Assembly (NCBI GenBank): GCA_023078555.1 | Contig: CM041197.1 | Coordinates: 7,720,842-7,784,841 of the forward strand | Source of the DNA: Ulva prolifera | Taxonomy: Eukaryota; Chlorophyta; Ulvophyceae; Ulvales; Ulvaceae | Length of the DNA stretch: 64,000 nucleotides | Direction: 5' to 3' | Part shown: positions 12,061 to 28,570 of the stretch, piece after piece | Layout: each line of letters begins with the position of its first letter | Position numbering within the stretch: the first letter of the stretch is position 1 | Notes under the pieces: generated by a model | Database searches by the model: none | What the model was told of the DNA's origin: nothing | The model's input: only the letters and a program-made list of their open reading frames with translations | Program-made: the position numbers and the translations under genes

Positions 12061-13607
12061 CTGCAGCTTCCAGCGGCCGGGGAGGCGGGAGTCGCGGGGT
12101 GGCAGGTAGTGGGGCATCTTGGAGAGCGACGGCGCCACCTTGCGCAGGATGTCAGGGCTCGTGCGCGTCAGCACTGTGCCGTCCGTGAAGAACCTAAAGT
12201 ACCTGCATGCCTGCGTCGAGTCGTGCGCCCTGTGCCAGGGGCGGCCATGTGTTGCCACATGTTGTACTTGAAGCGTCGCTTGATGCATGGCAATTGTATT
12301 GTGTGGATGTGGCAGGCTGCCAGTGCGGGGGTGGTGACAGTGGCGTGGGTGGCCACAACAACATTGTTGCGGGATGGAGCTGGGTGCTCAGTTGCGGACC
12401 TGTAATATACAACGAGGTGCACCGGGTTCTTAACATCCCAGTGCACGATTCCCAGCCGGAAGTAGGTGTTGCGGGAGACGTAGATGCCATCGCAGCGCAG
12501 GTGTGGATGTTCCAAGTACATCCGCTTCCAACTGTGCCTGCATCGGCCACCCGCATCCTGGCTCAAAAATGTGTGTAAATGCTCGTAGCTGCGACAATTC
12601 AGCTTTGTTTTTGGTGAGACCGCTTCATAGACCGACCTGGTTGCAGGTCTGTGTAACAGCGCAATGGCTCTGGTGCACTGGGTGTACATGCGAACAGGTA
12701 CAAGCTGCCTGCGTAGACGCAAAAAGTGTGACAACACTTACATTAACCAGCCAATGAGTAGCCGGCGTGCTTGAACGCATGGTGCGCTGTCGCGTGTCTG
12801 AGCTCTAGCGCCATGGAACAGCCGTGCAAAACTAGACACGCGCCCGTCCCCAGAGGTGGTGCGCTACATTTGCAAGGAAGACACACAGAACAGCTACAGC
12901 GCAATCATAGGTTTGGATGTGGTCGGCTTCATCGCATCAGATGCTACATGTGCTCTTCGCGTGCACTTCGAGCTGGCACTTCGAGCTGGCACTCGTCGCA
13001 TACTGATTGTCAGGAATGACGGCTTCCGGTGTGTGCCTCGAGCTCATAGAGGTTGATGCAAGCACACTTGATGCACGTTCTGACTGTGTGGTGCAAACAA
13101 GGAGGCTCCAGAGACTCACCCATACGCCGTCCGCAACAGCGACAACGCCTGCTCGCGTGATGTGTTAGCGAAGACGCTGAAACAGTGGCGCTTCCACAAC
13201 TGAGGCGCCTGGAAAGCAAAGCAATCCGTCAATCGAGACGGCCATATGCGACAAAGGGGAAGGCAGGCATGATGTCCTTCAGGCGCACCTTCGATATCCG
13301 GGACCACTGCCTGCAAGTCATACTTGCCATGGCAAGATCTGGAGCAGATAGGCTGGAGAAAATTCGCAGCATGGTGTCTTCGGAGAGGAGCCGCTGAATC
13401 TTGGATGTGCATGTCTGCAGAAGACGCTGTTGCATATGCAAGACAAAGTGCAGCCTGCGGCGTTCTTACCGCACGCACACGCATAGTGCAGCGTAAGAGC
13501 CGCACTTCTGTCAGCGGACTATGCCCCGCTTTTATCCAGTTGCCATAGAGGGCGAGCCACGGGCGTGGAACTAGCCACGCATCTAAGGGCTCTGCAGAGA
13601 CGATCAT
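10853..13607 (-). CDS. FBXO9-like F-box protein, seven exons
   Basis: Exons, in transcript order: 13607-13470, 13414-13289, 13208-13120, 12537-12400, 12202-12061, 11669-11507 and 10995-10853. They total 939 nt (312 aa) and every junction keeps phase. Exon 2 encodes an F-box (LSEDTMLRIFSSLSAPDLA, then TCRQWSRIS), the Skp1-binding motif of SCF ubiquitin ligases. Exons 3-5 carry the FBXO9/Hrt3-type region: APQLWKRHC, SWKRMYLEHPHLRCDGIYVS, then PVHLVVYYRYFRFFTDGT. Exons 6-7 continue the beta-rich domain and end at DVFIPG. FBXO9 proteins act as substrate receptors of SCF complexes. The N-terminal TPR-like region of animal FBXO9 is not evident; exon 1 could be preceded by another exon. Intron 5 opens with GTG followed by a run of 28 C. 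Confidence 0.85.
11027..11094 (+). repeat. 34-bp direct repeat, two copies
   Basis: Units begin at 11027 and 11061 with gctatgcggaggcacatgtg. They lie inside the last intron of the F-box gene (10996-11506). Confidence 0.75.
12030..12057 (+). repeat. Poly-G tract, 28 G, at an intron 5' end
   Basis: On the F-box gene (minus) strand this reads as a poly-C tract beginning three bases after the exon 12202-12061, so the intron starts GTGCCCC. Confidence 0.85.
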
Positions 13608-14782
13608 CCAGTCGATGTCGCCTCAACTTTCGTTATTGCGATCTCAAATCCTTCACGAGCGCTGCGCTTACATGCAACGTTGACGGCATGTGGAGCTGAT
13701 GACGAGAATGGAGACCACAGCTTGTTCAAATACACAGTGTTAGTGAAATCAACTATTCAAGTAACACATAGTTGCGAAGCAAGTAGGAGGATACACAGTT
13801 GTGGAGATTTATTCCCGCAGGTCTTCACTCAAGAGCGATTGGTATTTGCTGAGCAGGCGTGGCAGCACTGTGCATCCATGTAGCAGTTATGTTTCGCGTT
13901 AAAACGGACCCAGCAGCATGCCCGCAGCCCCCTATCGCACCCAGACCACCACGCTGCCAGCCTGCCAAGTCCGGTGGCCAAACTCAGGCCTGAAACTCGC
14001 ATGTGCCATCATGCACCACACAGCCTCAAACTTGACACAAGTACCACTCTATGTCTCAATATTGTTACTGCATAGTTTCAGCCGCATCGAGCGTCTATGA
14101 GTGATCTCGCCACTGGTAGCTGTAGGCCCCGCTCGCCAGCGTGGGGGTGCCCGTGCAACCTGTCTCTCCACAAGCTTGTGCTGGTGATGACACAGCATAG
14201 ATTAGTTTGATTCGCTGCTACACCTGATGCTTTTTGTACGCGACGTAAATGGTCGATGGTGTGGTGATCGCCAGGCAACACCGTTGCTGCACCGCTGCCG
14301 CTCACTGAACGTCCCAAGGACGCCAGTATGTACAAAACTTCCTGTGTATGGCTAATCTGGTCCTGCAAGTGGCATCGCTGCATCTGTACTTCAGCACGTA
14401 GATTCCATCGTTCATATTTGGAGTATGCAGTTCCAGCTGAGTGCAGAGCAAAAGCAATGCAGTTGCCTCCGATCTGCATTCGGTGAGAAAATCTCCAGCT
14501 TATCCTATCATGCAATAGAAATTCATGATATCCTCCAGTGGTGGAGGTCCATCCAGAACTGTTTCTGCCTGATCGGTGTCCAGCCTATCATTGCGGGCTG
14601 CAGTTTGTATATTAGTTTACAGAATATACTTACATTTGCGTAGACTTCTTTGGCTTGATGCAATGGATGTGCTGCGACGACTGTTTCAAGAAGAACTCAG
14701 CAGAACTCAGCAACCCGCTTGCACACACCAGCTGACATGCACCGTCTACAAAGCTACAGGAGCAGCTGTTGTATAATTTCGA
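13608..14782. other. Intergenic with dispersed repeat copy
   Basis: No supported gene. Most of 13880-14165 is one arm of a diverged inverted repeat whose other arm is at 16637-16917. Confidence 0.5.
13880..14165 (+). repeat. Dispersed repeat, copy A
   Basis: Shares a long, roughly 85-90 percent identical stretch with the reverse complement of 16637-16917. Anchor phrases are gcagttatgtttcgcg, gtggccaaactc, catcatgcaccacacagcct and aagtaccactctat. No terminal structure was found. Confidence 0.7.
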
Positions 14783-15979
14783 ATGGACAAAGAGTGCAGC
14801 TGCTGTCCTTCAGCCGGATCAGGAGGCACTGGTGCTGAGCAATGCAGTTCAGCTCTAGAGAGCCCAGAATCATGTACCGCCTGTCCATTCTTGCTTCCAT
14901 CAATAGAGGCCCAAGCTTTTCTGCACATGACAAGGACTGCGACGACTAACCTGCAGCTTCAGCTGCACATTGAGTGCAGTATGTTGGTATATGCCTGTGC
15001 CGGCACGCAGATCGGCACATCTGCGGCACTCATACAGCACACCCAAGGTCACCGTTCTAGAACTGGAGATCACACAGCTCTGAAATCTGAATATGTGGAT
15101 GCACCTATCTCAAGGACTATGGATGCCAATATTCAGTTACAGCTGCTGCACATTGCGTGCATGGAGATGGTCTGCGCTTGTGCTGGCACACAATACGGCA
15201 AATTTACGGCACTCGCACAGCACACCCCAGCTCACCACTGTGGAACTGGAGGTCGCACAGCTCTGAAATTTGAATATGTTGATGCACCTGTCTCAAGGAG
15301 TATGGCTGCCAATATTCAGCTGCAGCTGCTGCACATTGCGTGCATGGAGATGGTCTGCGCTTGTGCTGGCACACAATACGGCAAATTTACGGCACTCGCA
15401 CAGCACACCCCAGCTCACCACTGTGGAAATGGAGGTCGCACAGCTCTGAAATTTGAATACGTTGATGCACCTGTCTCAAGGAGTATGGCTGCCAATATTC
15501 AGCTGCAGCTGCTGCACATCGCGTGCATGGAGATGGTCTGCGCTTGTGCTGGCACACAATACGGCAAATTTACGGCACTCGCACAGCACACCCCAGCTCA
15601 CTGCTCTGGAACTGGAGATCACACATCTCTGACATTTGAATATGTAGATGCACCTGTATCAAGGAGTATGGCTGCCAATATTCAGCTGCAGCTGCTGCAC
15701 ATTGCGTGCATGTTGATGAGCCGTGCTTGTGCTGTGCGCACCAGACTCTCGCACAGCACACCCGTGTTGGCATGTACTCATTCCATTGCAGAGGTTACAT
15801 ACTCCGGTACCTTTGCATGTACATTAAGACCCAGCTCAAGTATCAATGGTGGGCGTGTTGCACTTGCTCTGCTGATGACTGCCAGTTTGTTGCAGAGGCA
15901 TGTTCTTGCTCTGCAACGATGTCTGAGCGATGATCGAATTGGACCTCTTGTTTTGGTGGTTGTGTCGAGCTATGTGTAG
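14783..15979 (+). CDS. Cys-rich protein made of 61-residue tandem repeats
   Basis: ORF of 398 aa from an ATG at 14783. Residues from about 57 to 330 consist of five adjoining units of about 61 residues: one diverged, three near-identical starting at 15125, 15308 and 15491, and a partial one at 15674. Each unit runs ANIQLQLLHIACMEMVCACA, then a GTQYGKFTALAQHTP block, a His/Cys/Gly-rich block, and FEYVDAPVSRSM. The 183-bp period is a multiple of three, so the frame is kept. Several differences between the near-identical units are synonymous (tat/tac, att/atc, gtc/gta, gtt/gta), which hints at translation, though replacement changes also occur. N-terminal 50 residues are Cys/Ser-rich. I know no matching family. 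It could equally be a minisatellite with a fortuitous open frame. Confidence 0.45.
   Translation: MDKECSCCPSAGSGGTGAEQCSSALESPESCTACPFLLPSIEAQAFLHMTRTATTNLQLQLHIECSMLVYACAGTQIGTSAALIQHTQGHRSRTGDHTALKSEYVDAPISRTMDANIQLQLLHIACMEMVCACAGTQYGKFTALAQHTPAHHCGTGGRTALKFEYVDAPVSRSMAANIQLQLLHIACMEMVCACAGTQYGKFTALAQHTPAHHCGNGGRTALKFEYVDAPVSRSMAANIQLQLLHIACMEMVCACAGTQYGKFTALAQHTPAHCSGTGDHTSLTFEYVDAPVSRSMAANIQLQLLHIACMLMSRACAVRTRLSHSTPVLACTHSIAEVTYSGTFACTLRPSSSINGGRVALALLMTASLLQRHVLALQRCLSDDRIGPLVLVVVSSYV
14951..15766 (+). repeat. 183-bp tandem array, about 4.5 units
   Basis: Full units start at 15125, 15308 and 15491; a diverged unit precedes 15125 and a partial one starts at 15674. Confidence 0.9.
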
Positions 15980-17082
15980 CGAGGTGCAGCTGTATGCAGC
16001 GAGGTGGATAGGCAGCTATGTTTGCAATGTTTCTGCAGATCTGCAGCCCTTGATGTGGAGCAGTTATGTTAAGACAGCGTGCTGGCACGGTCTTTCGCGA
16101 CCAGTACATTAATTCCCGCAACGAGGCAGCGATGAATCCATTGAAACAAGTGCAATCAAGCGTGGGGACCAATGCTGCTGCAGCAGTTGGGCTGTAAGGC
16201 ACACACCGCCTGTACGGCAACTGTGGTGGTGTTCCGTTTGGCAACAAGATATCCCGTGTTCCTGATCCACGCTTACAGCTACAGTTTCGGACAGACATCG
16301 GCTGCAGCCTCCTTCGCATGTGTGTTCAAAGACGGGCTGCGATCCTTCACCCACACGACATGCACGTTTTTGTAGGACCTGTGTGCGCACGCAGCGCGGC
16401 ATTGACATGGCATCCATGAGCACCGCTGTAAGGCACCTGTTGGAAGCTTTCATGTAGCCGGCAATGCGACGGTACGGTTTCTTGCGCGTTGCTTGCGCTC
16501 TGAAGAAGCCGTATTCGACACGAGGATACAGATGCTGTACGTCAGACACAGCACGTTGCTGTAATATAATTCGTATGGCACAGCAGCTAGTCAAATGAAG
16601 CCATACTGTGTCATCACAGGCACAGAATTTGCGAGAGAACGGTGGCACGGACACAATCACGCTGGGCCGACAGCTACCAGAGCCGAGGTCACGCAGAGGT
16701 GTTCGATGCAGCTGAAAATGAGTAGACATAATCTGCAGATATAGAGTGGTACTTGTGTCAAGTTTGAGGCTGTGTGGTGCATGATGGCACATGCGAGTTT
16801 GAGGCTGGAGTTTGGCCACCGGAGTTGGCAGGCTGGCAGCCTGGTGGTTTGGGTGCGATTGGGGGCTGCTGGCAGGCTGCTGGGCCCCTTTCGACGCGAA
16901 ACATAACTGCCATGTAGCCATGACGAGTGTCCGCGGAGGTACGCCCGGTATAATTCCCTGGAAGGACTATCAGCTGCACTCGACGTATGCCGCAGATTAC
17001 TGTATGTGAATTGCTTTGCTGTATAGTCGCAAGACGGTGAAGCGCGACTCCAGTCGCTGCGGATGCACCTGGCGTGTGCGCA
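15980..17082. other. Intergenic with dispersed repeat copy
   Basis: No supported gene. Contains the second arm of the inverted repeat pair at 16637-16917 and leads up to the target duplication of the first 1409-bp element. Confidence 0.5.
16637..16917 (-). repeat. Dispersed repeat, copy B (inverted)
   Basis: Reverse-complement partner of 13880-14165. Similarity extends through the ggtagctgt...ggccc phrase at one end and gcagttatgtttcgcg at the other. The two copies are about 2.5 kb apart, enclosing the tandem-repeat gene. Confidence 0.7.
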
Positions 17083-17090
17083 GCCCCAAC

Positions 17091-18499
17091 AGGGGGTCAT
17101 CCACTCCCGCTAAAGGGTGGTCCCCCCCCGGGCGCGCAAAATCCGCTGCGAAACAGCCAAATTGGGGAAGGTTTCCACTATTGTTTAGGTAGTTTGGGAA
17201 CTCGTAGTGTTCGATCTCAGTCTTGGGAAAAGTCCCCAAGGTTCGTACCCTTTTCGGCACAAATCAGCCATTCTCCCCAATATCGACAGAACGAAGAGAT
17301 AACGTCCCCAATCACTCGCCTTTGCTTCCAGAACACGAACCACGTCATAAATAAGCTATAATATGTTGCTATCTTTGTGGTTGGTGTATTTCCGTTGTAT
17401 GCGGGTGACCCGACACAGTGTGTACAGTACGTAGTGTCGTTCGGCTGCCAATCAACTTGCTGGAGACGGCAAGCAAGCGTCGATCGATGGTGTTTTTGTT
17501 ATATGTTAAGCAGTGTCGTGGATCAATGAGACAACGCCGATTACGTGCGTCGACGGCTGTATGGCACGTTTGCACGCACAGTTCTTTCGTAACGCGACTC
17601 AACCACGTGCTCATCGCATACCAAAACACGACCATCACATCAGCAGTCGGAACAAGCATTCTGCGCTGTTTGACAGCGTCCTCGCGAGAAGTAGCCCACA
17701 TCGGAGGATGTCAGGCACTCATTCACCACGACAGACTCGCCACCTCACTAAACACATCGACCACACTACGCCACTTACACCAGGATTTGGACTTGCATCC
17801 TGTATGTGGGCCCGTTAGAGCCTCGACCGTTGTTCAGCTCTGCAACTGCATTGGCTTGCACACTACACCATCACAAATGCTCCGAACGGCCGTGACTTGG
17901 TTCCAGTCGATGTCCAGGCAACAAAACGAGTTTATATGCTCTCGTGATTTTTCTTATGTTGTCAAGCAGGGTCCATTTGGTGCACCTCCGGGTCACCGTC
18001 TGCTGCCCTGTCAGAGACACAGGAACGATTCGAGAGCGCTGAAACTGCAGATGCCAAGACACGTAAAATGGTGTGAACATTTGCGAATCGACACAGTCAA
18101 AGCTACTCGCTTTGTCTCACTTGTGCACTGTTACCCCTGCGTGCCGTCTCAAAGTGCACGAATCAGCTGCCTCCCATTTGACAAATTCGATGCAGCGCGG
18201 CCGTCTAGGGGCAACATAACACAATAGCAAAGGTTGTAGAAGAAGTTTGGGAAAGATTGGGAAAGGAGCTGAGACACTGGGCAACATTGGGGAGCCGAGG
18301 ACGGCAAATCGAGTTTCTCCCCAACCAGACCGGCTATTTCGGCGATTGTGACCCATTTTGCCCAAGACTCCGAACTAAAACACTACGATTGTTCATTCAA
18401 CTTAGACAATAGTGGAAACCTTCCCCAATTTCTCTGTTTCGCAGCGAATTTTGCGCGCCCGGGGGGGGACCACCCTTTAGCGGGAGTGGATGACCCCCT
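17091..18499 (+). mobile_element. 1409-bp TIR DNA element, copy 1
   Basis: Begins AGGGGGTCATCC and ends with its inverse. Terminal inverted repeats match over about 95 bp with three mismatches, then continue less exactly to roughly 150 bp. It is flanked by a perfect 8-bp target duplication GCCCCAAC (17083-17090 and 18500-18507). TTGGGGA/TCCCCAA-type motifs cluster in the outer 250 bp of each end (near 17161, 17193, 17222, 17273, 17304 and near 18246, 18255, 18287, 18316, 18421) and I saw none in the centre. Such subterminal motif clusters and 8-bp duplications are typical of hAT elements, and position 7 of all three duplications is A as in the hAT target preference. The TIR start AGGGG is close to the hAT form C/T-A-G-G-G. 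Autonomy is uncertain because the internal ORF is unrecognised. Confidence 0.9.
17487..18227 (+). CDS. Unrecognised ORF of 1409-bp element, copy 1
   Basis: 246 codons from the first ATG; the frame is open from 17409. An open frame this long is unlikely by chance in sequence of near 50 percent GC. The product is basic, rich in Arg, His, Ser, Thr and Cys, with no hydrophobic helix. I find no DDE triad context, BED zinc finger or hAT dimerisation motif. It may be a novel transposase, an accessory protein, a remnant of a longer transposase gene after internal deletion, or noncoding. Confidence 0.4.
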   Translation: MVFLLYVKQCRGSMRQRRLRASTAVWHVCTHSSFVTRLNHVLIAYQNTTITSAVGTSILRCLTASSREVAHIGGCQALIHHDRLATSLNTSTTLRHLHQDLDLHPVCGPVRASTVVQLCNCIGLHTTPSQMLRTAVTWFQSMSRQQNEFICSRDFSYVVKQGPFGAPPGHRLLPCQRHRNDSRALKLQMPRHVKWCEHLRIDTVKATRFVSLVHCYPCVPSQSARISCLPFDKFDAARPSRGNITQ

Positions 18500-18507
18500 G
18501 CCCCAAC

Positions 18508-19795
18508 GCCACTACCCCACATCACAGTACATCCTATACGTATGATATGCAGCTCAGTATCCAACAACAAAAGCGAGGTGGCAAGAAAATCCGCGTGGGT
18601 GTCTGGCAGATGTCTCACGTGCACATCCTGTGCCGTGGGGCTGCTCCACACCCCATCACACAAACACTCACAGCCACAGACTATGACCATGCCAGTCCAA
18701 CGTTCTTATCATTGGTGCTCGACAATAGCGTTCAACAGTGCCCTATCCATGTCAGCTGTACTTGATCAATGTCCCATACAAGGCTCCTCTCATCAGTGGA
18801 GTGCTGATAGTGTGCTGATACAGGCACGGTACAGATGGACAACTGCAGCCACAGACAACAAGATGGCGCTTTAACATCTCCTCCTACCTCGCATATTTCC
18901 CATCCACAGCTACCTTCCATACTTCTTTGACATGATTCTCGCGTATCTACTCCCACACACTTCGCATCCTGTATCCTCTATGTAAGCCATGCAAGTCAGC
19001 CACGCCGTGGCTGCCTCGTGCATGCAGCTGTGCTAGAAATCCGGGCTGCCCTCTCCCTAAGCGGACGACCTGGCCGCAACGACAGCCTGAGTGGAGCAGA
19101 TACGGGCGCCCCTCCTATAAAAAGGCAGAAAATCGATCGGCACCGAATGCACAGTGCCAAATCCCTACAGCATACCTTGGCAAGGGCATGCAAAGGACAG
19201 GGCCCGCTGCCCTCTTCTCTCCTACGACGCCATCACCACCATTCGCAACATCATTCATTCTTTGAGAAAGCTTCTACATACATGCTTACGGCCTGCATTG
19301 GGCATGCAGGCTACAGTCTCAAGGCCGAGGAAAGACAAAACCTGCCCCACGGCACACGCGGCGGAACGCTGATGTTGTAGCCCCGACATGCATTCCCTTG
19401 CCGAATTATTGCCGTCACCATCGTGACTCCCTACCCTTTGGACTTTGCGCGCCATGTCATCAGATAACGCAGCAGCTGGGTTGCCGGTGTCGCCCTCAAT
19501 ATCCACGGACCCCAGCCCTGCATCAAGCTGACTCAAACCAGCAATCCGCATGCATGGACACGGATTGTGGTGTACACCCACTACATCATGCACGCTCCTG
19601 CTGCTGCGGGATCTTCCAACGGACACAGACAACCAGGTCTGTATCATCCTTGGTGTGTGGAGTGCCCAGCGGCTGCATGTCCTGCTGTCAGACAGGCCCC
19701 AAAGCCCAAGGTGAATCCGATCGCAAGCACCTCGAGCGCATAGCGCCAGAGCATTATTTTGGAGACAAGCAGCAACGAGCTATGAATCACGAAAC
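18508..19795. other. Intergenic, no supported gene
   Basis: Between the first 1409-bp element and the 3' end of the large minus-strand gene. Several short open frames overlap on both strands without domain or splice support. Confidence 0.5.
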
Positions 19796-26003
<6,208 letters not shown>

Positions 26004-26078
26004 TCTGATCGCATGTAGTGTGCTTAGGCCAACCGCTTACTTGTCAAATTAAATCCACCAGCTACAAGTGAATGACGG

Positions 26079-26357
26079 CTAACATACAGTGATATGATAT
26101 GGTGCGGAGTGGTTCTTGCGCCCGTAGCGAACCTGCATCGTCCGGCCTTTCTCTACGCATGGGTGCTCTTCAACTTCGGCAAAGAACGTCGCAGATTTTC
26201 CTTCCACATCAACGATGCACGTCTCAAGTACATGCAATTTTGTGTAGAAATCGTCCGCGCCACCTTTTAGCCTCTTGAACAAGCTGTTCAGTTGTTGCGC
26301 TAGGTTGTTGGAAGGCTTGCCTCCCGCGTCAGGACTATGAACTGCGGTACGCTGCAC
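26079..26357 (-). CDS. Terminal exon of unidentified minus-strand gene
   Basis: Open 279-nt block ending in a TAG at 26081-26079, preceded by a good acceptor (tgcctag) at 26358. The translation (for instance QQLNSLFKRLKGGADDFYTK, then KLHVLETCIVDVEGKSATFF) has a protein-like residue mix unlike the surrounding noncoding frames. No family recognised. Upstream exons were not located. It lies only 75 bp upstream of the tentative first exon of the next minus-strand gene, so it could also belong to that gene if the stop is bypassed by splicing. Confidence 0.35.
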   Translation of the reverse strand: MQRTAVHSPDAGGKPSNNLAQQLNSLFKRLKGGADDFYTKLHVLETCIVDVEGKSATFFAEVEEHPCVEKGRTMQVRYGRKNHSAPYHITVC

Positions 26358-27335
26358 CTAGGCAAACAATATTTCACTATAAAGACGCTTTGCTGCAATC
26401 AACTATGTTTACATCCACAGGATCGCCATTTGACCTACCGAGGTCGTGGTACGGATGCGAGGCGCAGAGCTGATGGCACAAGCTGGACATGACATGAAGA
26501 CGTGATATCATGCTTATATCCACGATATTCCTGTTGTGACTGGTGAAGTGGTACTCTCCCGCAGCACAACCATTTGTGTCGTGGTTTTGACGAGCCTATG
26601 TTTAAAAAGCTGTGCCGAAACAAACAAGGAGCACGCACTAAGAGTGCACCTGAGGAAATGTCACACACCTCTTGAAATGAAGCGGAGTGATGCGAAGGCA
26701 TCAGAACTGCGTACTACCTACTCTGTATGCCTGTGCTCCGAACGTGCAGTGCTCATAGTCAATTCAACATCCCGCTGCAGCCTCCAAGCGACGATGTGGC
26801 TTATCTATAATACTAAACTAAACAATTCACGCGCATGTCAGTCGTCAATTCAACAGAACATCATTCTAGGAAGCAGTGCTGTCGATATAAGTGCTGAGCA
26901 CAACCTCGGACATGAATCGTTGTGCAGGCGGAAAAAGACAAGTGACGTGCGAAGCCCGCGGAAAGGTTCTGTCATTATGGGCTGTTGTGGTCGACTGTGC
27001 GTGCGTGCCGTGTTTGCACAAGCCGGTTGCGTGTCCGGTGGCCTCGTTCAGGTTGACAGGCGCGGCATGTGTAGCCACTCTCAGATTCACAGATTCCTGG
27101 GCCGCACGGTAGCACCGCGAACGCCCAGCAGCACGAGCTGGTCTAGCGCGGGAACCCACATATCCATACAGAGGTCGACAATGGTGTGTTCACAATGGCG
27201 GGGCGCTTGTGTTTGAGTTGTACCTCGGCCCACCCCGTGCGTTCGCAGGCAACATCTTCGCATGGTTTGCATACGCTGCGCCTGTTCAACAGTTCGTTTT
27301 GCAAGTGGAAGCAGCAACTCTCTGTAATATCGTAG
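26358..27335. other. Intergenic or undetected exons
   Basis: May hold upstream exons of the minus-strand terminal exon at 26079-26357 and a first exon of the PAP2-like gene. None could be fixed from splice signals alone. Confidence 0.4.
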
Positions 27336-28384
27336 GAAATCTTATTCTGGCTCATTGTTCTTGGAGCGGTGGTTATCGGAAGTTTCGTTGCAAAGACCGG
27401 TGTTCTACAAAACAGCATGCGCACATGGAGGAAGATCGTGCAGCGGTCATGGCCAGACTATATTGCGGTAGTTGTACTTGTCATCATTACCCTGGCTTTC
27501 CGGCGTGCAACATCTCCCTCCCAGCGTTTGATTGACAAGGTATCTTCCACCGTCCTCCATTTCTGCCCTCCGACGTCCCGTTAAGCGCGCTCATAGAGCT
27601 GCTGGGGCACTATGTCATATAGATTGGCAATAAATGTATGTGCAAGCGGATGTTGTGCACGCTTGCGTACGCTCTCCTTGCCGCGATGCAGCACGTCAGC
27701 AACCAAGCTGCAACACACAGCGCCAGAGACGCCACTTGCTGCAGGATCTACTGCAACATCTAGGCTATCCTCTCAGAGCAAAAGCCATACCGGACTGGCT
27801 TCTCGGAACATGCTGGATAATCCCTGCCGCCGTGATCATTGCGGCTGCGGTGTTCGGGTCCTTGGATGTTTTCAGGGCACATGAACACTGCGTGTCGTTC
27901 ATAACATCGCATTCGCTGGCGGTCTTGATATCAGTCGGCGGTCGGCGCCTGGTGCGTTGTCCCCATGAGGCCTAGCACTGCAACACAGCCACGCATGCTG
28001 CTAACTGCGCGGTGAGGTCTCTCCAGTCGAGGCGAACGCGCGATATGTTGCAGGTAGGCAGACCGAGACCCGACTTCCTGCACCGCTGCTTCAATGGCCG
28101 GGTACTGGATGAAGTGTTGGCAGATGACTCAAATTTCGTTGGTTCACCATACACAACAGCCTTCGAGCCAGTGTGCACAGGCCCCAAGGACCTAGTTCAA
28201 CAGGGCTACACCAGCTTCCCGTCTACCGCAGCCGCCATCAGCATGGCCAACGGCCTGTATGTTACCCTCTTCCTGACACACTTCTGGCACGTGTACAGTG
28301 GCAGAGGCCGCTCCTTTCGCCTGCTGGTGGCGCTCGTGCCCCTCGTCTTGGGGCTCTGGATGAGCGTCATTCCTTACACAGACT
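27336..28384 (+). CDS. PAP2/lipid phosphate phosphatase-like membrane protein, partial
   Basis: Exons 27336-27539, 27745-27951 and 28054-28384, phases 0, 0 and 1; a 5' exon is possible (else start at ATG 27417) and the 3' terminal exon was not found. The order of segments matches eukaryotic lipid phosphate phosphatases: RTWRKIVQRSWPDYIAVVVL (first helix), HLGYPLRAKAIPDWLL, WIIPAAVIIAAAVF, then RRLVGRPRPDFLHRCF, which is the first catalytic motif with Arg in place of Lys. The region aligned to the second motif reads SFPSTAAA where SFPSGHTS is expected, so the catalytic His is absent. The part aligned to the third motif (SRxxDY) reads IPYTD. The protein therefore looks like a catalytically impaired family member. 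Family enzymes dephosphorylate phosphatidate and related lipids at membranes. Confidence 0.65.
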
Positions 28385-28570
28385 GTGCGCCTCTGCATTC
28401 TCTGTTGGCTCTGATCATATGCGCACACAGTTTTTTTGCCTGCGCCTTTGAGGCAAGGTCATGCGGTCTGGCCAGGCTGCATGACCATGCCTCAAGCGCG
28501 TAATCATTCCACATGCAGAGCTGCATCGCAGTCCCTCCTCATCGACTCCCAGTCAACAATGCGTTCTGAG

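Noticed and set aside
17487..18227. Known transposase domain in the 1409-bp element ORF
   Set aside because: No spaced acidic triad in recognisable context, no BED finger, no hAT C-terminal dimerisation block could be seen.
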